Source of the DNA: Isochrysis galbana
Taxonomy: Eukaryota > Haptophyta > Isochrysidales > Isochrysidaceae
Length of the DNA: 64,000 bases
Direction: 5' to 3'
Assembly (NCBI GenBank): GCA_018136815.1
Contig: CM030934.1
Location: forward strand, 3,301,070 to 3,365,069
Shown: one piece after another, positions 35,102 through 46,400 of the stretch
Layout of the letters: every line of letters starts with the position of its first letter
Numbering within the stretch: the first letter of the stretch is position 1
Translations under genes and position numbers: made by a program
Notes under the pieces: generated by a model
What the model saw: only the letters and a program-made list of their open reading frames with translations
Database searches by the model: none
Told to the model about the DNA's origin: nothing

Positions 35102-36240
35102 TAGGGCCAGGGCAATACTTGTAGTGAAAATCGCCCAAACTTGTCGGCCAAACTTGCAGGATTCTTGTTACGGGCTGCCCAAACTTGTAGCATTCTTGTA
35201 CGCGCGAGAAAGTGCTTCCGCCACCCGCCACACGTTTTCCTTCAAACACACTAAAATAAAACCCGTATTCCGAGAGCGAGACGCGAGACGCTCGTCCATA
35301 TGTATAAGTTGTCCTACTACCACCTAGCACCTAGCACCTACAAGTCGCACGCATATCGCATCGATCGCGCACCTGCACCTACACGTATCATATGGTATTC
35401 TTATAGTACTACTACTACTTGTTAGTTCAAGTTCAAAACATTCACATCACAACACAGCACACACGTCGCACATGCACATACGCACTCATGTTGCCTTCTT
35501 GCGCCGGCTATTGCTATTGCTGTTGTGCCTTAACTTCAACGCGGCGGCATTGCCATCCCGAGGAGGAGGAGGGGCGCTGTCCGTCCGCGACCCCTCCGCG
35601 TTGGCTTCAGCAGACTAGTTTCCATGTATAGCGTTAGTTCGAACCCTTCGTTTGACGTTTGCGTAGTTTTGCGCTCTCTTTCCGTATTTCTTCGCGCATG
35701 ATGAGCAATCGCGACCTCATTCTTCGCCGCGCGGGAGGGGTTTGTTTGTTCATTCATCGTTTGATTCCGGAGTGTGGAGTGTTTATGTTAGTTTTTTTGA
35801 GGCCAGGGTCAAGGCGTAGTTGGTTTTTTGGTGTCTCGTGAGTGTTTTGTAGTAGCAACTTCGTCGAGTCCTATCGAGTATCGAGACCCTCCGCGTTCCC
35901 CATCGAGTCCCCCCGAGATTCCGACTCTATCTATACCCTGAGTCAACGAGTCAATACTCAATACGAGTCAAGCACAAGCACGCGCTTGAGCCACCCGCCC
36001 CAGTCCCAGTCGCCTGCCACAACCCACAAGCATCCTTTCGCACTTCAGCTTCCGCGTCCTCCGTGCGTCGTTCGCACAATGCCCGTAGTCATTTCCAACA
36101 TGGTACATGGGTCCCGAGGAGAGCTCCATGAGCTCCCCTCAAGAACCGCGTTCTGCGCTAGCTGCCGGCGCGCCCTCGTAGGAGATCTCCAAACAAAAGT
36201 GAGATCAGCCTTGCCCTGACACCACCTCCACCTCGCAAAT
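35102..36240. other. Repeat-containing spacer
   Basis: At 35120-35200 the motif CCAAACTTGT recurs several times; it belongs to the dispersed repeat also seen at 36300, 48470 and 49385. A frame at 36079-36219 (contains CASCRRALVG) could be an exon of the BED-finger gene, but no splice partner was fixed. Confidence 0.4.
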
Positions 36241-36299
36241 GGGGGTTATACTAGTAGATCATAGATAGGAGATAGGGGATTATACTCGTAGAGACCGGC

Positions 36300-36357
36300 G
36301 CCGCGCCCCCAAGCTTGCAGACCACTTGTAAAGAGGGCCCAAACTTGTGAGCAACTC
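36300..36357 (+). repeat. CAAACTTGT-type repeat, unfilled form
   Basis: Reads through GCCCCCAAGCTTGCAG, CACTTGTAAAGAGGGCCCAA, then ACTTGTGAGCAA without interruption. It aligns with the two halves flanking the cassette at 48514-49380. Confidence 0.7.
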
Positions 36358-36496
36358 AAGCATCCATACACAGGGGTTTCTACGTTTCTACTATTATAAG
36401 TCTTCGCGCGCTATCGAGAACGACGGTGTGGTCAGTGCGGCGCTGGCCGTCGGTTGCTCTCCCCTCTCCCCTCTCGCGTCCCTCCCTTCGTCCGCC

Positions 36497-37222
36497 ATGC
36501 TGATGGTGCCCGCCTCCGACGATGAGGAGACGGATAATGGCCCCAGCGAGCTTGGCAGCCGTGTCTGGGGCCGGCACCCCATCGCGAAGCTTGAGGGCAC
36601 TCGCCTCGAGTGGTCCACCGTTGATGAAGCGTCTGGGCGGGCGCGCAGCACAAAGCGCAAGCAGTGCTTGTTCTGCGGGCTGAATTTCACCGGCGGGCCG
36701 AGCCAGATCAGGTGTCACATAGACCCTGCGGCTATGCCCCGCACGATCCGCGCCTGCAAGCCGGGAGCTGAGTGGAAGGACGGAGAGGGTTGTCCGATGG
36801 GCCACCGGCCAGGGCTCCTCTTCCAGGCATACTTAGGGGTTGGGATGGGCGCGGATGCATCCGCATGGGTCCACTGCCCACTTCCGCGGCGGTCCCGGTG
36901 GGGCCCGTCGCGTTGGCGTTCGTCAAGGGGCCGGCAAATGCCGGCCGCTCTGCAGGAAATGCTCACGCCAGCGCGCCAGCTGGTGTGGGGGGGCATCATT
37001 TGGTGTGAAAGGCGCTTCTTTGGCGCCAGTCCTCGTGTCAGGGTCTCAGGTGGCTGCATGCGCCGCGGAAGCACCCTGCCGCGCGCGCCATGTCCCCCAC
37101 TGCGGGTCGCGTTGGCAGCGCGCGAAAGGGCGTCTGGAGCCCGACTTCAGATGCCGATAGCGAGCGTGATTTCGTCGCGGTCAGGTGGACCCTCGCGGCG
37201 AGTCTATCGGGAGTGCTTGTGA
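36497..37222 (+). CDS. BED-type zinc-finger protein, probably a hAT transposase remnant
   Basis: A 241-codon frame from the ATG at 36497 to TGA. Residues about 45-80 contain a BED-like finger: KQCLFCGLNFTGGPSQIR, His, then Cys 12 positions later (IRAC). C-x2-C followed by FxGG and a distant Cys is the form seen at the start of plant-type hAT transposases. The region before it is acidic (SDDEETDNG). Downstream residues do not resemble the catalytic or dimerisation parts of a hAT transposase, so this is a truncated copy, one exon, or a domesticated BED protein. It is the only possible source of hAT activity seen in the window, but is probably inactive as it stands. Confidence 0.6.
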   Translation: MLMVPASDDEETDNGPSELGSRVWGRHPIAKLEGTRLEWSTVDEASGRARSTKRKQCLFCGLNFTGGPSQIRCHIDPAAMPRTIRACKPGAEWKDGEGCPMGHRPGLLFQAYLGVGMGADASAWVHCPLPRRSRWGPSRWRSSRGRQMPAALQEMLTPARQLVWGGIIWCERRFFGASPRVRVSGGCMRRGSTLPRAPCPPLRVALAARERASGARLQMPIASVISSRSGGPSRRVYRECL

Positions 37223-37480
37223 GGGCCCCAATCCACCGGGCCCGGCGTCTCAGCTGCCCTGTGAGCCTGTCTGTGTGAATCTGCCCGCGAGTCGTTCAAC
37301 GTCAATTTCTGTAGTCTTCAATATTTGTATACAAAAAAATCGAATTTCGCGTTCGAATTCTTAATATTTATGCTAGGGGCCTATGAGATAAGTGACCATA
37401 TTAGCTGCCTGGGCGCAAAAAATACAGATTAGGGTGCTAATTTGACCTAGTTATGACAAGGTGAAGTCGTTGTCTTTAAG
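37223..37480. other. AT-rich spacer
   Basis: TTCGAATTC- and AATATT-rich. Nothing coding. Confidence 0.4.
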
Positions 37481-37499
37481 ACTACCGGTAGTCTTCGTT

Positions 37500-37742
37500 G
37501 CGCCCCTTCAACCGTGCATGCTACGCAGAGGCATGGTGGCAACCTGTTCGGTGCCAGTGCTCGCCACCCCGCGCGCTTGCGCGGGTGTGGTTTGGATGGG
37601 CTGGATGGGCTTTGAGAGGGCTTTCTGACGAGCCGCCTCGGGCGGCATGGGGCGTCCCAGGTGGGGCGCGGTGGCGAGGGTCGCCTGGGGCTCAGGAGCG
37701 GTCGCGGCACGCTCCATAGGTCAAACTATAACAATAGTTTTC
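37500..37742 (-). mobile_element. MERAP-family retroelement 5' fragment, copy 2
   Basis: Minus strand: hairpin AAACTAT-TGTT-ATAGTTT (37723-37740), ATGGAGCGTGCC starting at 37717, and about 69 codons (Pro/Ala/Gln-rich). The 3' end is undefined. Confidence 0.75.
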
Positions 37743-37985
37743 TACAAGGTGCAAGGTGGTTTTATTGGGAAGAGATCTTGCCCATGCCGCACGCCGCAAC
37801 TAGAGTATCCCAATGTAGATGAGACGACACAGACGTATGATCTTCAGAAAGAACAAGAACAAGAACCTTAGAAGCTATCCCTAAATTTTTATTTTAAACG
37901 CCCGTACTACTACCCATACCGAACTAAACCCTTCAACAACACGCGAATACCCGTGAAGTAGATCTTATACTTACGTTTTACTTAG
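37743..37985. other. Spacer
   Basis: AT-richer sequence without a supported gene. Confidence 0.3.
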
Positions 37986-37989
37986 GTTT

Positions 37990-39150
37990 ATCCAGGGGGG
38001 GCGAAGGGAGAGAGAGGAGAGAGAGGAGAGAGAGGAGAGAGAGGAGAGAGAGGAGAGAGAGGAGAGAGAGGAGAGAGAGGAGAGAGAGGAGAGAGAGGAG
38101 AGAGAGGAGAGAGAGGAGAGAGGAGAGAGGAGAGAGGAGAGAGGAGAGAGAGGAGAGAGAGGAGAGAGAGGAGAGAGAGGAGAGAGAGGAGAGAGAGGAG
38201 AGAGAGGAGAGAGAGGAGAGAGGAGAGAGGAGAGAGGAGAGAGGAGAGAGGAGAGAGGAGAGAGGAGAGAGGAGAGAGGAGAGAGGAGAGAGAAGAGAGA
38301 AGAGAGAAGAGAGAAGAGAGAAGAGAGAAGAGAGAAGAGAGAAGAGAGAAGAGAGAAGAGAGAAGAGAGAAGAGAGAAGAGAGAAGAAGAGAAGAGAGAA
38401 GAGAGAAGAGAGAAGAGAGAAGAGAGAAGAGAGAAGAGAGAAGAGAGAAGAGAGAAGAGAGAAGAGAGAAGAGAGAAGAGAGAAGAGAGAAAAAAAAAAA
38501 AAAAAAAAAAGAGAGAAGAGAGAAGAGAGAAGAGAGAAGAGAGAAGAGAGAGAGAGAAGAGAGAAGAGAGAAGAGAGAAGAGAGAAGAGAGAAGAGAGAA
38601 GAGAGAAGAGAGAAGAGAGAAGAGAGAAGAGAGAAGAGAGAAGAGAGAAGAGAGAAGAGAGAAGAGAGAAGAGAGAAGAGAGAAGAGAGAAAAGAGAGAA
38701 GAGAAGAAGAGAGAAGAGAGAAGAGAGAAGAGAGAAGAGAGAAGAGAGAAGAGAGAAGAGAGAAGAGAGAAGAGAGAAGAGAGAAGAGAGAAGAGAGAAG
38801 AGAGAAGAGAGAAGAGAGAAGAGAGAAGAGAGAAGAGAGAAGAGAGAAGAGAGAAGAGAGAAGAGAGAAGAGAGAAGAGAGAAGAGAGAAGAGAGAAGAA
38901 GAAGAGAGAAGAGAGAAGAGAGAAGAGAGAAGAGAGAAGAGAGAAGAGAGAAGAGAGAAGAGAGAAGAGAGAAGAGAGAAGAGAGAAGAGAGAAGAGAGA
39001 AGAGAAAGAGAAGAGAGAAGAGAGAAGAGAGAAGAGAGAAGAGAGAAGAGAGAAGAGAGAAGAGAGAAGAGAGAAGAGAGAAGAAGAGAGAAGAGAGAAG
39101 AGAGAAGAGAGAAGAGAGAAGAGAGAAGGACGGGGAGAGAGAAGGACGGG
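37990..39150. repeat. 1.1-kb GAGAGAAG/GAGAGAGGA homopurine satellite
   Basis: Two phases: GAGAGAGGA-type units to about 38290, then GAGAGAAG 8-mers with rare slips and an A20 run near 38492. Perfectly homopurine for over a kilobase. It ends 40 bases before the Mpv17-family ATG. The long minus-strand frame (Ser/Leu/Phe repeats) is an artefact. Confidence 0.97.
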
Positions 39151-39188
39151 GAGAGAGAAGGAGAGAGAGCGAGCGAGGAGGAGGCGCG

Positions 39189-40747
39189 ATGTCGTGGCTG
39201 GGCGTGGTGTGGTCCCGCTACGTTCGCGCTCTGGAGGCGCAGCCGGTGTGTACGCAGATGGGGAGCTCGGCGGTGCTCTGGTGCGTTGGTGACCTCGTCG
39301 CTCAGGGTGCGCGCGCGTGCTCACGTGCGGCATGAGAGAGAGACAGAAGAGGGAGAGGGAGAGGGAGAGGGAGAGGGAGAGGGAGAGGGAGAGGGAGAGG
39401 GAGAGGGAGAGGGAGAGGGAGAGAGAGAGTGCAGGAGGATTAAGTGATTGAGCGGAATCCGAGGGTGGTGCATCACGTAGGGCATGCTTGCCTCAGCTAC
39501 AGGCGCCTAGCCTCGACGAAGGACGAGAAGAGACACGCCCACCCACTGCGTCGGTATCACCCGCGCTCCCTCACAGGTGCTGAGCGGCGGCTCCATCTTC
39601 ATCCGAAGCACGCTCACCGCAAAGAACCTGACTCATCCTCGGAGAGAGTGAGCTCAGTTGATTGGCGGCGGGTCGGAGTACAGACCGCATACGCCGCCTT
39701 CGTCTGGGCGCCTGCTGCGCACTACTGGTGTGCCGCCACGCCCCTGCCGCCAGGCTCACACGGATCGCCGCCGCCACTCGCGCACTGATCACCAACGTAG
39801 GCGCTCACCGCGACGTGTGCCCGCTGCTCACTACTCTCCTACTGTGCCCGCCCCAGGTATGAATTGCTTGACCGGACAGCGCACCGGCTCGCTCGCGCAG
39901 GGACGCGCAGATTCGTCGCAGTGAAGCTCGGGCTCGAGATGATCGCCCTCCATCCGGTCTCACTGGCCGCCTTTTTCTTCTGCGTAGGCCTGGCCAACAA
40001 GGAGCCGCTAAAAGAGGTGTGTCCGTTGCGCACCGCTCCAGTGCCTGATCGCCATCTTACGCTGCGTCTTGAGCGTCGTAGGTCGGCGAGCAAATCCGGC
40101 GAGACCTCCCGCCCTCGCTGTTGCTGGAGTACGCCATGTGGACTCCTCTTGACCTTCTTAACTTTGCGTGCGTGCCGGTGAGCAATTGACGGTCATACCC
40201 CGTAGGGTGCCAGCGGCCATCGTGCATGGAGCGGCGACATTGGGCACACAATAGCGTACGGAGCTTGAGCACCTCAGCCTGCCTGCTAGCCTGCACTCGT
40301 CACATGTCGCGGCTCCAGATGTCCACGATCGCAAGATCCCCTTCCCGTCACACGCCTCTGCAGGTTAGGCATCAGCTCTTGGTGAACAACCTCGGCTCTC
40401 TTGTAGAGAGTGGCGTCCTTTCAGCGATCCGAGCCAATGGTTTCGGCTTCGAGAACGCCGAGCCCAATCCGCAAACGGAACCGCGTCTCGGCGAGGGGTC
40501 GGAGAGAGCTGGCCAACATCGGAATGGCGCATTCCACTCTATCTTCGGACGGCGCAACGGAGGCGGCGGCAACGGTGTGGTAGTGCAAACGCACACTCGG
40601 GATGACACGGAATACCAGCCGGCGGTGACCGTAGCTAGCGCCCTCGCTCCCGAGCGTCGCAGCGCTAGCGAGGCGTGCAAGCCTGGCCGAGGGCAAGGCA
40701 ACTTTGAGCCAGCGGACACGGGCCATAGGAGCAAGGGCAGCGCGTGA
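39189..40747 (+). CDS. Mpv17/PMP22-family membrane protein, five exons
   Basis: Exons 39189-39306, 39577-39727, 39857-40016, 40082-40177 and 40364-40747, with introns of 270, 129, 65 and 186 bases and matching phases, give 302 residues. Family signatures in order: WSRYVRALEAQPVCTQ and GDLVAQ (N-terminal helix), VGVQTAYAAFVWAPAAHYW followed by YELLDR, VKLGLEMIALHPVSLAAFF, LPPSLLLEYAMWTPLDLLN, then FACVPVRHQLLVNNLGSL. Mpv17/PXMP2 proteins have four membrane helices and sit in the inner mitochondrial or peroxisomal membrane, acting as channels or in stress and DNA-maintenance roles. The C-terminal 100 residues (Gly, Arg, Ser-rich, from about residue 200) go beyond the usual family length. A 24-fold GAGAGG-like tract lies in the first intron. 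Confidence 0.92.
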
Positions 40748-41310
40748 TAGCGCCACGCCATGGGCGTGCGCACCCTGCGGCGATGTCAGGGCCATGGACA
40801 TCGTACGCGATGTGCACGCAGTGGCCTAACGGACCACGCTGCGGCCGGGTCCGAGTTGCGGATGGTCGCCCATCGGACTATGGGGCGCCTGTGTCGTGGA
40901 GACCGCCCGTATGCCTTTTGTTGGCGATGAGTGCGGCGATTTGAAACTGCGCAAGTACGAGCCAGCCTCATTGTGGCGTGACGACGATGGCAGCATGGGC
41001 GAAAAAACACCGGTCGCAGCCGGAACTGGCAGCGGCGGCATGGGATGAACTCACATGTGTATTGCATGCGGATTGTTGATACACCTGCAGGGCGGCAGGA
41101 GGGGGTCTTCTTGCATGCCACCCCGACTAGTGCGCGCCAACCGACTATGCTAAGTCAATGAGCTGTTGGACGCGCAGCAAAGCTTGCTCTCAAACAAATC
41201 ACTCTGCCCAGGACTAGCAGCAGCACAACTAAAAAAAAGTTAAGTCTCGCCTGCTCGCGCGTGGCCTTGGACCTCTGACCAGTAGCCACGTCCTCGCTCC
41301 TTTCACACCC
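40748..41310. other. 3' flank and spacer
   Basis: No gene supported on either strand. Confidence 0.4.
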
Positions 41311-41470
41311 CTCTCAACTATTGTTATAGTTTTAGCGATGGAGCGCGCGCCGACCGCTCCCACCTCCCAGCCCCCTGCCGCCACGACGCCCCAACGAGGC
41401 CGACCCAAGCCGCCGGAGCCCAAGCGCCCGCAACCCTCAGCCCCTCCCGATCAGGACGTCGAGAGCTAAA
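41311..41470 (+). mobile_element. MERAP-family retroelement 5' fragment, copy 3
   Basis: Hairpin AACTAT-TGTT-ATAGTT (41316-41331), ATG at 41338 followed by GAGCGCGCGCCGACC, 43 codons (Pro/Arg-rich), then TAA where a tandem repeat begins. Closely similar to the copy at 47330. Confidence 0.8.
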
Positions 41471-41560
41471 AGCGCGCGGCGCGATATGAGCCAATTGCGA
41501 CCTAAAAGCGCGCGGCGCGATATGAGCCAATTGCGACCTAAAAGCGCGCGGCGCTACCAT
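41466..41560 (+). repeat. 36-bp tandem repeat, 2.5 units
   Basis: Units begin CTAAAAGCGCGCGGCGC and continue GATATGAGCCAATTGCGAC; two full exact copies and a partial third. Confidence 0.95.
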
Positions 41561-42240
41561 TGAGTTTCAAAAATTATGTGATTTGATGGAACGAGTATAA
41601 CAAAAATGGACGTCACATCAACACTCTAATATAAAACAAAATATCACTTGGCCCTCTTTTGACGGAACGCGACTTCGGTGGCGCGTGTGGACCACTACCT
41701 CCGCCTCCGACGGACCCCTCTCATTCTCTTGGGTACCAGTGCCCGACTCACTGGCCCAAGCACTCGACGCGGAGCTCACGCTCTCACGCTCCCCGCCACT
41801 CTCGCGTCACACGGCGAGGCTATGCCTCCAATAGCCTCGCACGGCGAGGCTATGCCGCTCGCCGTCCGTTATCGTTCGCAGTCTCGTCCTCTCGTTCGCA
41901 TGCCTCCACTTTTGGAGACGTGCGCCGCCGTCGCCCCACTCTCTTGCGCTCTCGCCCCCACCGGCTGGCAGGCTGCCCTACGTCTCACTTGGGCTAGACA
42001 AGCGACAAGAGTGCGCAACCGCTCTCCCTTCGCTGAGCTCTCGCCTTGGCGTGGGCGCTCTTCCCAATCTCGACCCGCCTCTCCCTCTCTCGATCGGCCC
42101 CGCCGCCTCACTACTGCGGCGTCGCCTGGAAGCGGGGCACTCCGCGCGCCTACCAGCGGAAGGGGACGGCTCAAAATAAAATGATCCGCTCCTCTTTCGA
42201 CGGAAGGCGACCTCAGCGAGTGGGGGAGTTTGTACTAAGG
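41561..42240. other. Spacer with dispersed motif
   Basis: At about 41647 TTGGCCCTCTTTTGACGG and ACGCGACTT recurs at 49952, and in weaker form at 42190 and 3770. A short tandem repeat of CACGGCGAGGCTATGCC lies at about 41808-41857. No gene supported. Confidence 0.5.
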
Positions 42241-42259
42241 TTAAAACCGTGGCGGCGGG

Positions 42260-42952
42260 CACTCTCGCTCTCCCCCCCCCCTCTCTCTCTCTTCTCTCTC
42301 TACTCTCTCTCTCTCTCTTCTTTCTCTACTCTCTCTCTCTCTCTCTTCTCTCTCTACTCTCTCTCTCTCTCTTCTCTCTCTACTCTCTCTCTCCCTCTAT
42401 TCTTTTGTATCTCCCGCCTCCCCTCGCTCTCTGCCTCTCTCCCCCTCTCTCTCTCCCTCTCTCTCTCTCCCGTGTTTCCCTCTGCGACCCGCACCCCTCG
42501 CCGGAGACGCCCCACGACTTCCCATAGTTTTCGTCCTCTCCTTTCCCGTGTGAGAGACCAGGTACAGAGTCGAGCTTCTTGCTGAGCACGCCCTTCCCAC
42601 CCGCGGGTATATTCATGTATCACTTCCATATATTCTCTGTTTCTGGGGTGAGAGCGGGGTTGCTGTAGGCGCGAGCTGGGTTCGTTGTGTTGAAGAGAGA
42701 GACGGAGAAGTGAAGCGTCCCGGACGCTCGAGACGGCCCCCCCCGCGCGCGGGGGAAGGAGAGAGAGAGAGGGAGAGAGAGGGAGAGCAGACGAGGGAGA
42801 AGAGAGGGTAGGTTTTAGATCTCTTTCTCGACAAGATACGAGGATCTACAGCAGCAGAGAGGGAGAGAGAGAGAGAGAGAGAGAGGAGAAGAGAGAGGGA
42901 GAAGACCGAGAGACAGCTCATCGAAATGAGAGAAAAGAGATCCGCCGGAATC

Positions 42953-43005
<53 letters not shown>

Positions 43006-43190
43006 GTTCTCTCCCGCTGACTATGTCGCGGCTCCTTCCTCTCTCTCTCTCCCCCCCCCATTGATCCTCTCATCTCCCTCTCTTCTCTCTCTTCTCTCTC
43101 TTCCGCCCCCCCCCCCCTCCCTCCCTTCCTCTCTCTCCTCTCTCTCTCCCTCTCTCTCTGCTATTTCCTGGCTGCGTCTCTCTTCTCTCC
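42260..43190. repeat. CT and GA microsatellites upstream of the protease gene
   Basis: CT block 42260-42480, GA block about 42750-42905, CT block about 42950-43175. A short non-repetitive stretch separates them. Confidence 0.92.
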
Positions 43191-43443
43191 CAGGAGACCC
43201 CTCCCCGCCTCCAAAGGCGGCCACCCCTGGACGCCGCTCCTTCCCCGCGCAGTTTCTTCACATAAACATGACCAACAACTCTCTTCCGAGCGGGCCCTCC
43301 CAGCACCTTCCTCGGTCTCCAGACGACCCCACCCTTCCACTGCTCTCAACCCCTTTATTCACGTTAAACACGTCACAAACTTCTCTTATACGACTGTCCT
43401 CCGAGGCGGCACCCTGTCTCCGCTCCGGAGGGGCGGCGCCTGC

Positions 43444-46400
43444 ATGCCGCCTCCCCTGCCCCCCTGCCTCCCGCAGCCCCCCGGCGAGAGCTGCCCGCCC
43501 TCGCACCCTCTCAAGTCAAGCCAGCGGCAGCTGCTTGAGCGGTGCGACCCTCCCAAGCCATGCCTCCGCGCCACACTCCCAGGGTTCGCTGGAGAGCCCT
43601 CTCCCGCTCTTTCTCTCTGCTGCAGAGACGAGACACAGGCCTCCCACTCTCTCTCTGGGGGATACAACGCGATGCAGAGGATGCCAGGGGGCCTGTCCGA
43701 GATGTATGGACTCCCTAACGTCATTGGAGTCCTCACTGGCATCGTGGATCCCGCTGGGGAGGTGGGAGGACCGGCGGAGAGGGGGAAGGAAACAGAGCAT
43801 GGGGAGGAGGCAAACATCTCTGCCCTCTCAGCTTTCTCCGTGCTGCCTGCTCGCCTTGGCCCAGACATTACGGGGGCGTCCACACAACTCGATACCGCAC
43901 CGCCACTTCAAGTCACGAAAGAGCCTGAGGAGAGCCTCGCGGCCTCTGAGCTTGAGCATGACACGAGAGGAGACTGGCCACAGCTCGGCCGCCAGCACTC
44001 CTCCACCTGGTCTGGTGACGATGACGCGGTCCGCGCCGCTGAGGAGGCCGGCGCACGCCCCGTTCCTCATGACAGTAGCACTTCACGCATTAACGGCGGA
44101 ACGGCCAATGACTTTATGGACCGCCAGACCCACACCGAGCCGGTCCAAGCGGACCCAGACGCCGAGGTCCTGATGTTTGATGGCGATGAGCGGGCGGGCG
44201 TGGCAGAGCTACGTCACGAGCCTGCGCACGGCGTGGTGGCCGCCGCCCTGCTGAGCGTCCGGCAAACCCTGCCTTTGATCCTTGGCATCGCCTCGATGAC
44301 CGCGGGCGGCGGTGCGCCATGGCCGCCACCCCCGCCCCCGCCCCCACCGCCGCATGTAGGGCTTGCTGCACCCCAGCTTGCTGCGCCAAGCAGGCCTGCG
44401 CCGCGGCGAGCCGCGCCATCGCCGCCATCGCCGCCGCCGCCAACCGGAGTGGATGCGCTGACCCCACTTCACCGCCGCCGGCTTAATAAGCCGCCCTCGA
44501 CGCCGCCCACAGCACCACCATCTACGGCAGGCTTACGCTTGCTGAATGAGACGTCCATCTCGCTGCCGCCGCCGCTCCCCCTTGGCCCATCGCCGCCTCT
44601 TTGGTCGCCGCCAATTTACGCGCCGCTGCCCGAGGGAAGACTCGCAGACGCCGCCCTCACAACGGTCGCCATTCAGATTGACCTTGGATTCGCCATCATC
44701 GCTCTTGCACTTGCCATCTTCTGTGCGGGCGCGTCGCACCTTTTCGGCCGTGCGCTCAAGGAATGGTGCCGGCGCGAAGCTGCTGGAAACGCCCCAATGC
44801 ACAGTCGGCGGCGCATAGCAGCGGCGGCCGAGGCGCACCGCGCACTCCGCGAGGCGCACCGCGCGCTCCGTGGCTCAAGCGCCGCTGTGCCCGAGTGGCA
44901 ACGCGCCGTCGTCGCCATTGGCGCGCGGCCCGCCAACGGGAGCACCCCTACACTCGTCGGTAGCGGCTTTGTCGTACACCTGCCATCGGCCAGTGAGAAG
45001 CCGCCAATCCTCACGAATGCGGGCAGCGAGCCATGGGACGCCGCCCAACCGTCACCGCCGCCTTCTCATGAGGTGGGCGCCATAATTTGCACGTGTGCGC
45101 ACGTTCTCGATGATATTCGGAGCCACGGGCGCCGGCGTGCCGTACGCGGCGAGGTGGCGACAGCTCGTTTAAATACGCCCCCCGCCGAGGTGCCGCCCGA
45201 AGGCTCCGATGTTGCCCCCGCCTCCGGTAGCCCACTGCTCGACCCCTACGCTGACAGCGTCGCCGTCGGCTGGGGCTCGCCTGTCGTCTGGCGTTATGCA
45301 GCTGTCGTGCGTCGCGTCTCCCCGCCGCCAGCGCCTCGCGACCCGGCCAACGGGCTCGACCTCGCGTTGCTCGAGCTCTCGCACCCCATCCCATGGCAGC
45401 CGGCGCGCGCCACTTCGTCGGCGAGCTCGCTGGGCTCGGCCGCGCTGCGCGCGCCCACGCCCGACAGCTTATGCAAGCCGCGCGCAATCAGCTCTTCATT
45501 CGAGGACCTAGAGCACGGGCCGCCCGGCGCCTCCGTCGTGGCACCCGCCGCCGCTGGCCAGCAGGGCGTCAGCCTGCCTGGCGCGCCAGCGTTCACGCGT
45601 GTTGCCGACGCTGCTGATGTACGGCTGGCAGCCCTTCCGCTCGGCGACGACCTTCGGCTGCGACTCGGCGACGACCTTGTATTGCTCGGCTACTCACGCA
45701 CGGCGCGCAACCAACCGCCCTCGGCCACAAACACGCGCGGCGTCTTCGCCGGCCGTTGGGACGACGATACAACAGGCCAGTGGTTGCGCACCGACGCCCT
45801 CATGCTCGGCGGCCACTCGGGCGGTCCACTAATCAACTGCCTTGGCGAGGTCGTCGGATGGTCCGTGCGCTCCAACTTTGATCCGGTTGTGCACGGCGCC
45901 GGCTTCTACGCCGCTGGACTCAATGAGGTGCGGCCCGTCCGTGGTCTTCTTGCCGAGCTGCGCGCGCTCCTCGGGCCCGACGTTCCTCTTGAGGGCTCGA
46001 TGCCCGCGGGCCTGCTCATGAGCGGCCCCGCTGCTGCGCGCGAGGCGATGCGCGCGCTCGAGGCCGCCCTCTCCTTCCACGCTCCCATCTCCTCGAGCGA
46101 CGACGAGGACCGCCCGCCCGCTGGGCCTGTCAGCTCGTGCCGCCCGCTCCAGCTGCCGCGTCGCTTCCCGCGCCGGCTGCACGCGGGTCGCACCTCCGCG
46201 CTCCCACCACCAGCAGGGGCGGCCGACGCTGCGATGCTGCGCATCAAGTCGCCGGTCCCAGCGACCGACATGCCTGCCTCGCCCGACGACGGCCGCGCGC
46301 GGAAGCACCTCGATTGGCGCGAGGCGCCCTCTTCCTCCACCGGCGAGTCTTGCTCCTTCCCTTCTTATTCCGTGGCGCTCAAGCAGCCATGCTCGCGTAA

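Noticed and set aside
37978-39333. 451-codon minus-strand frame of Ser/Leu/Phe repeats
   Set aside because: It is the translation of the GAGAGAAG satellite; no real start, domain or splice signal.
42926-44173. 415-codon plus-strand frame before the protease
   Set aside because: It starts in the CT tract and overlaps the protease frame; no domain.
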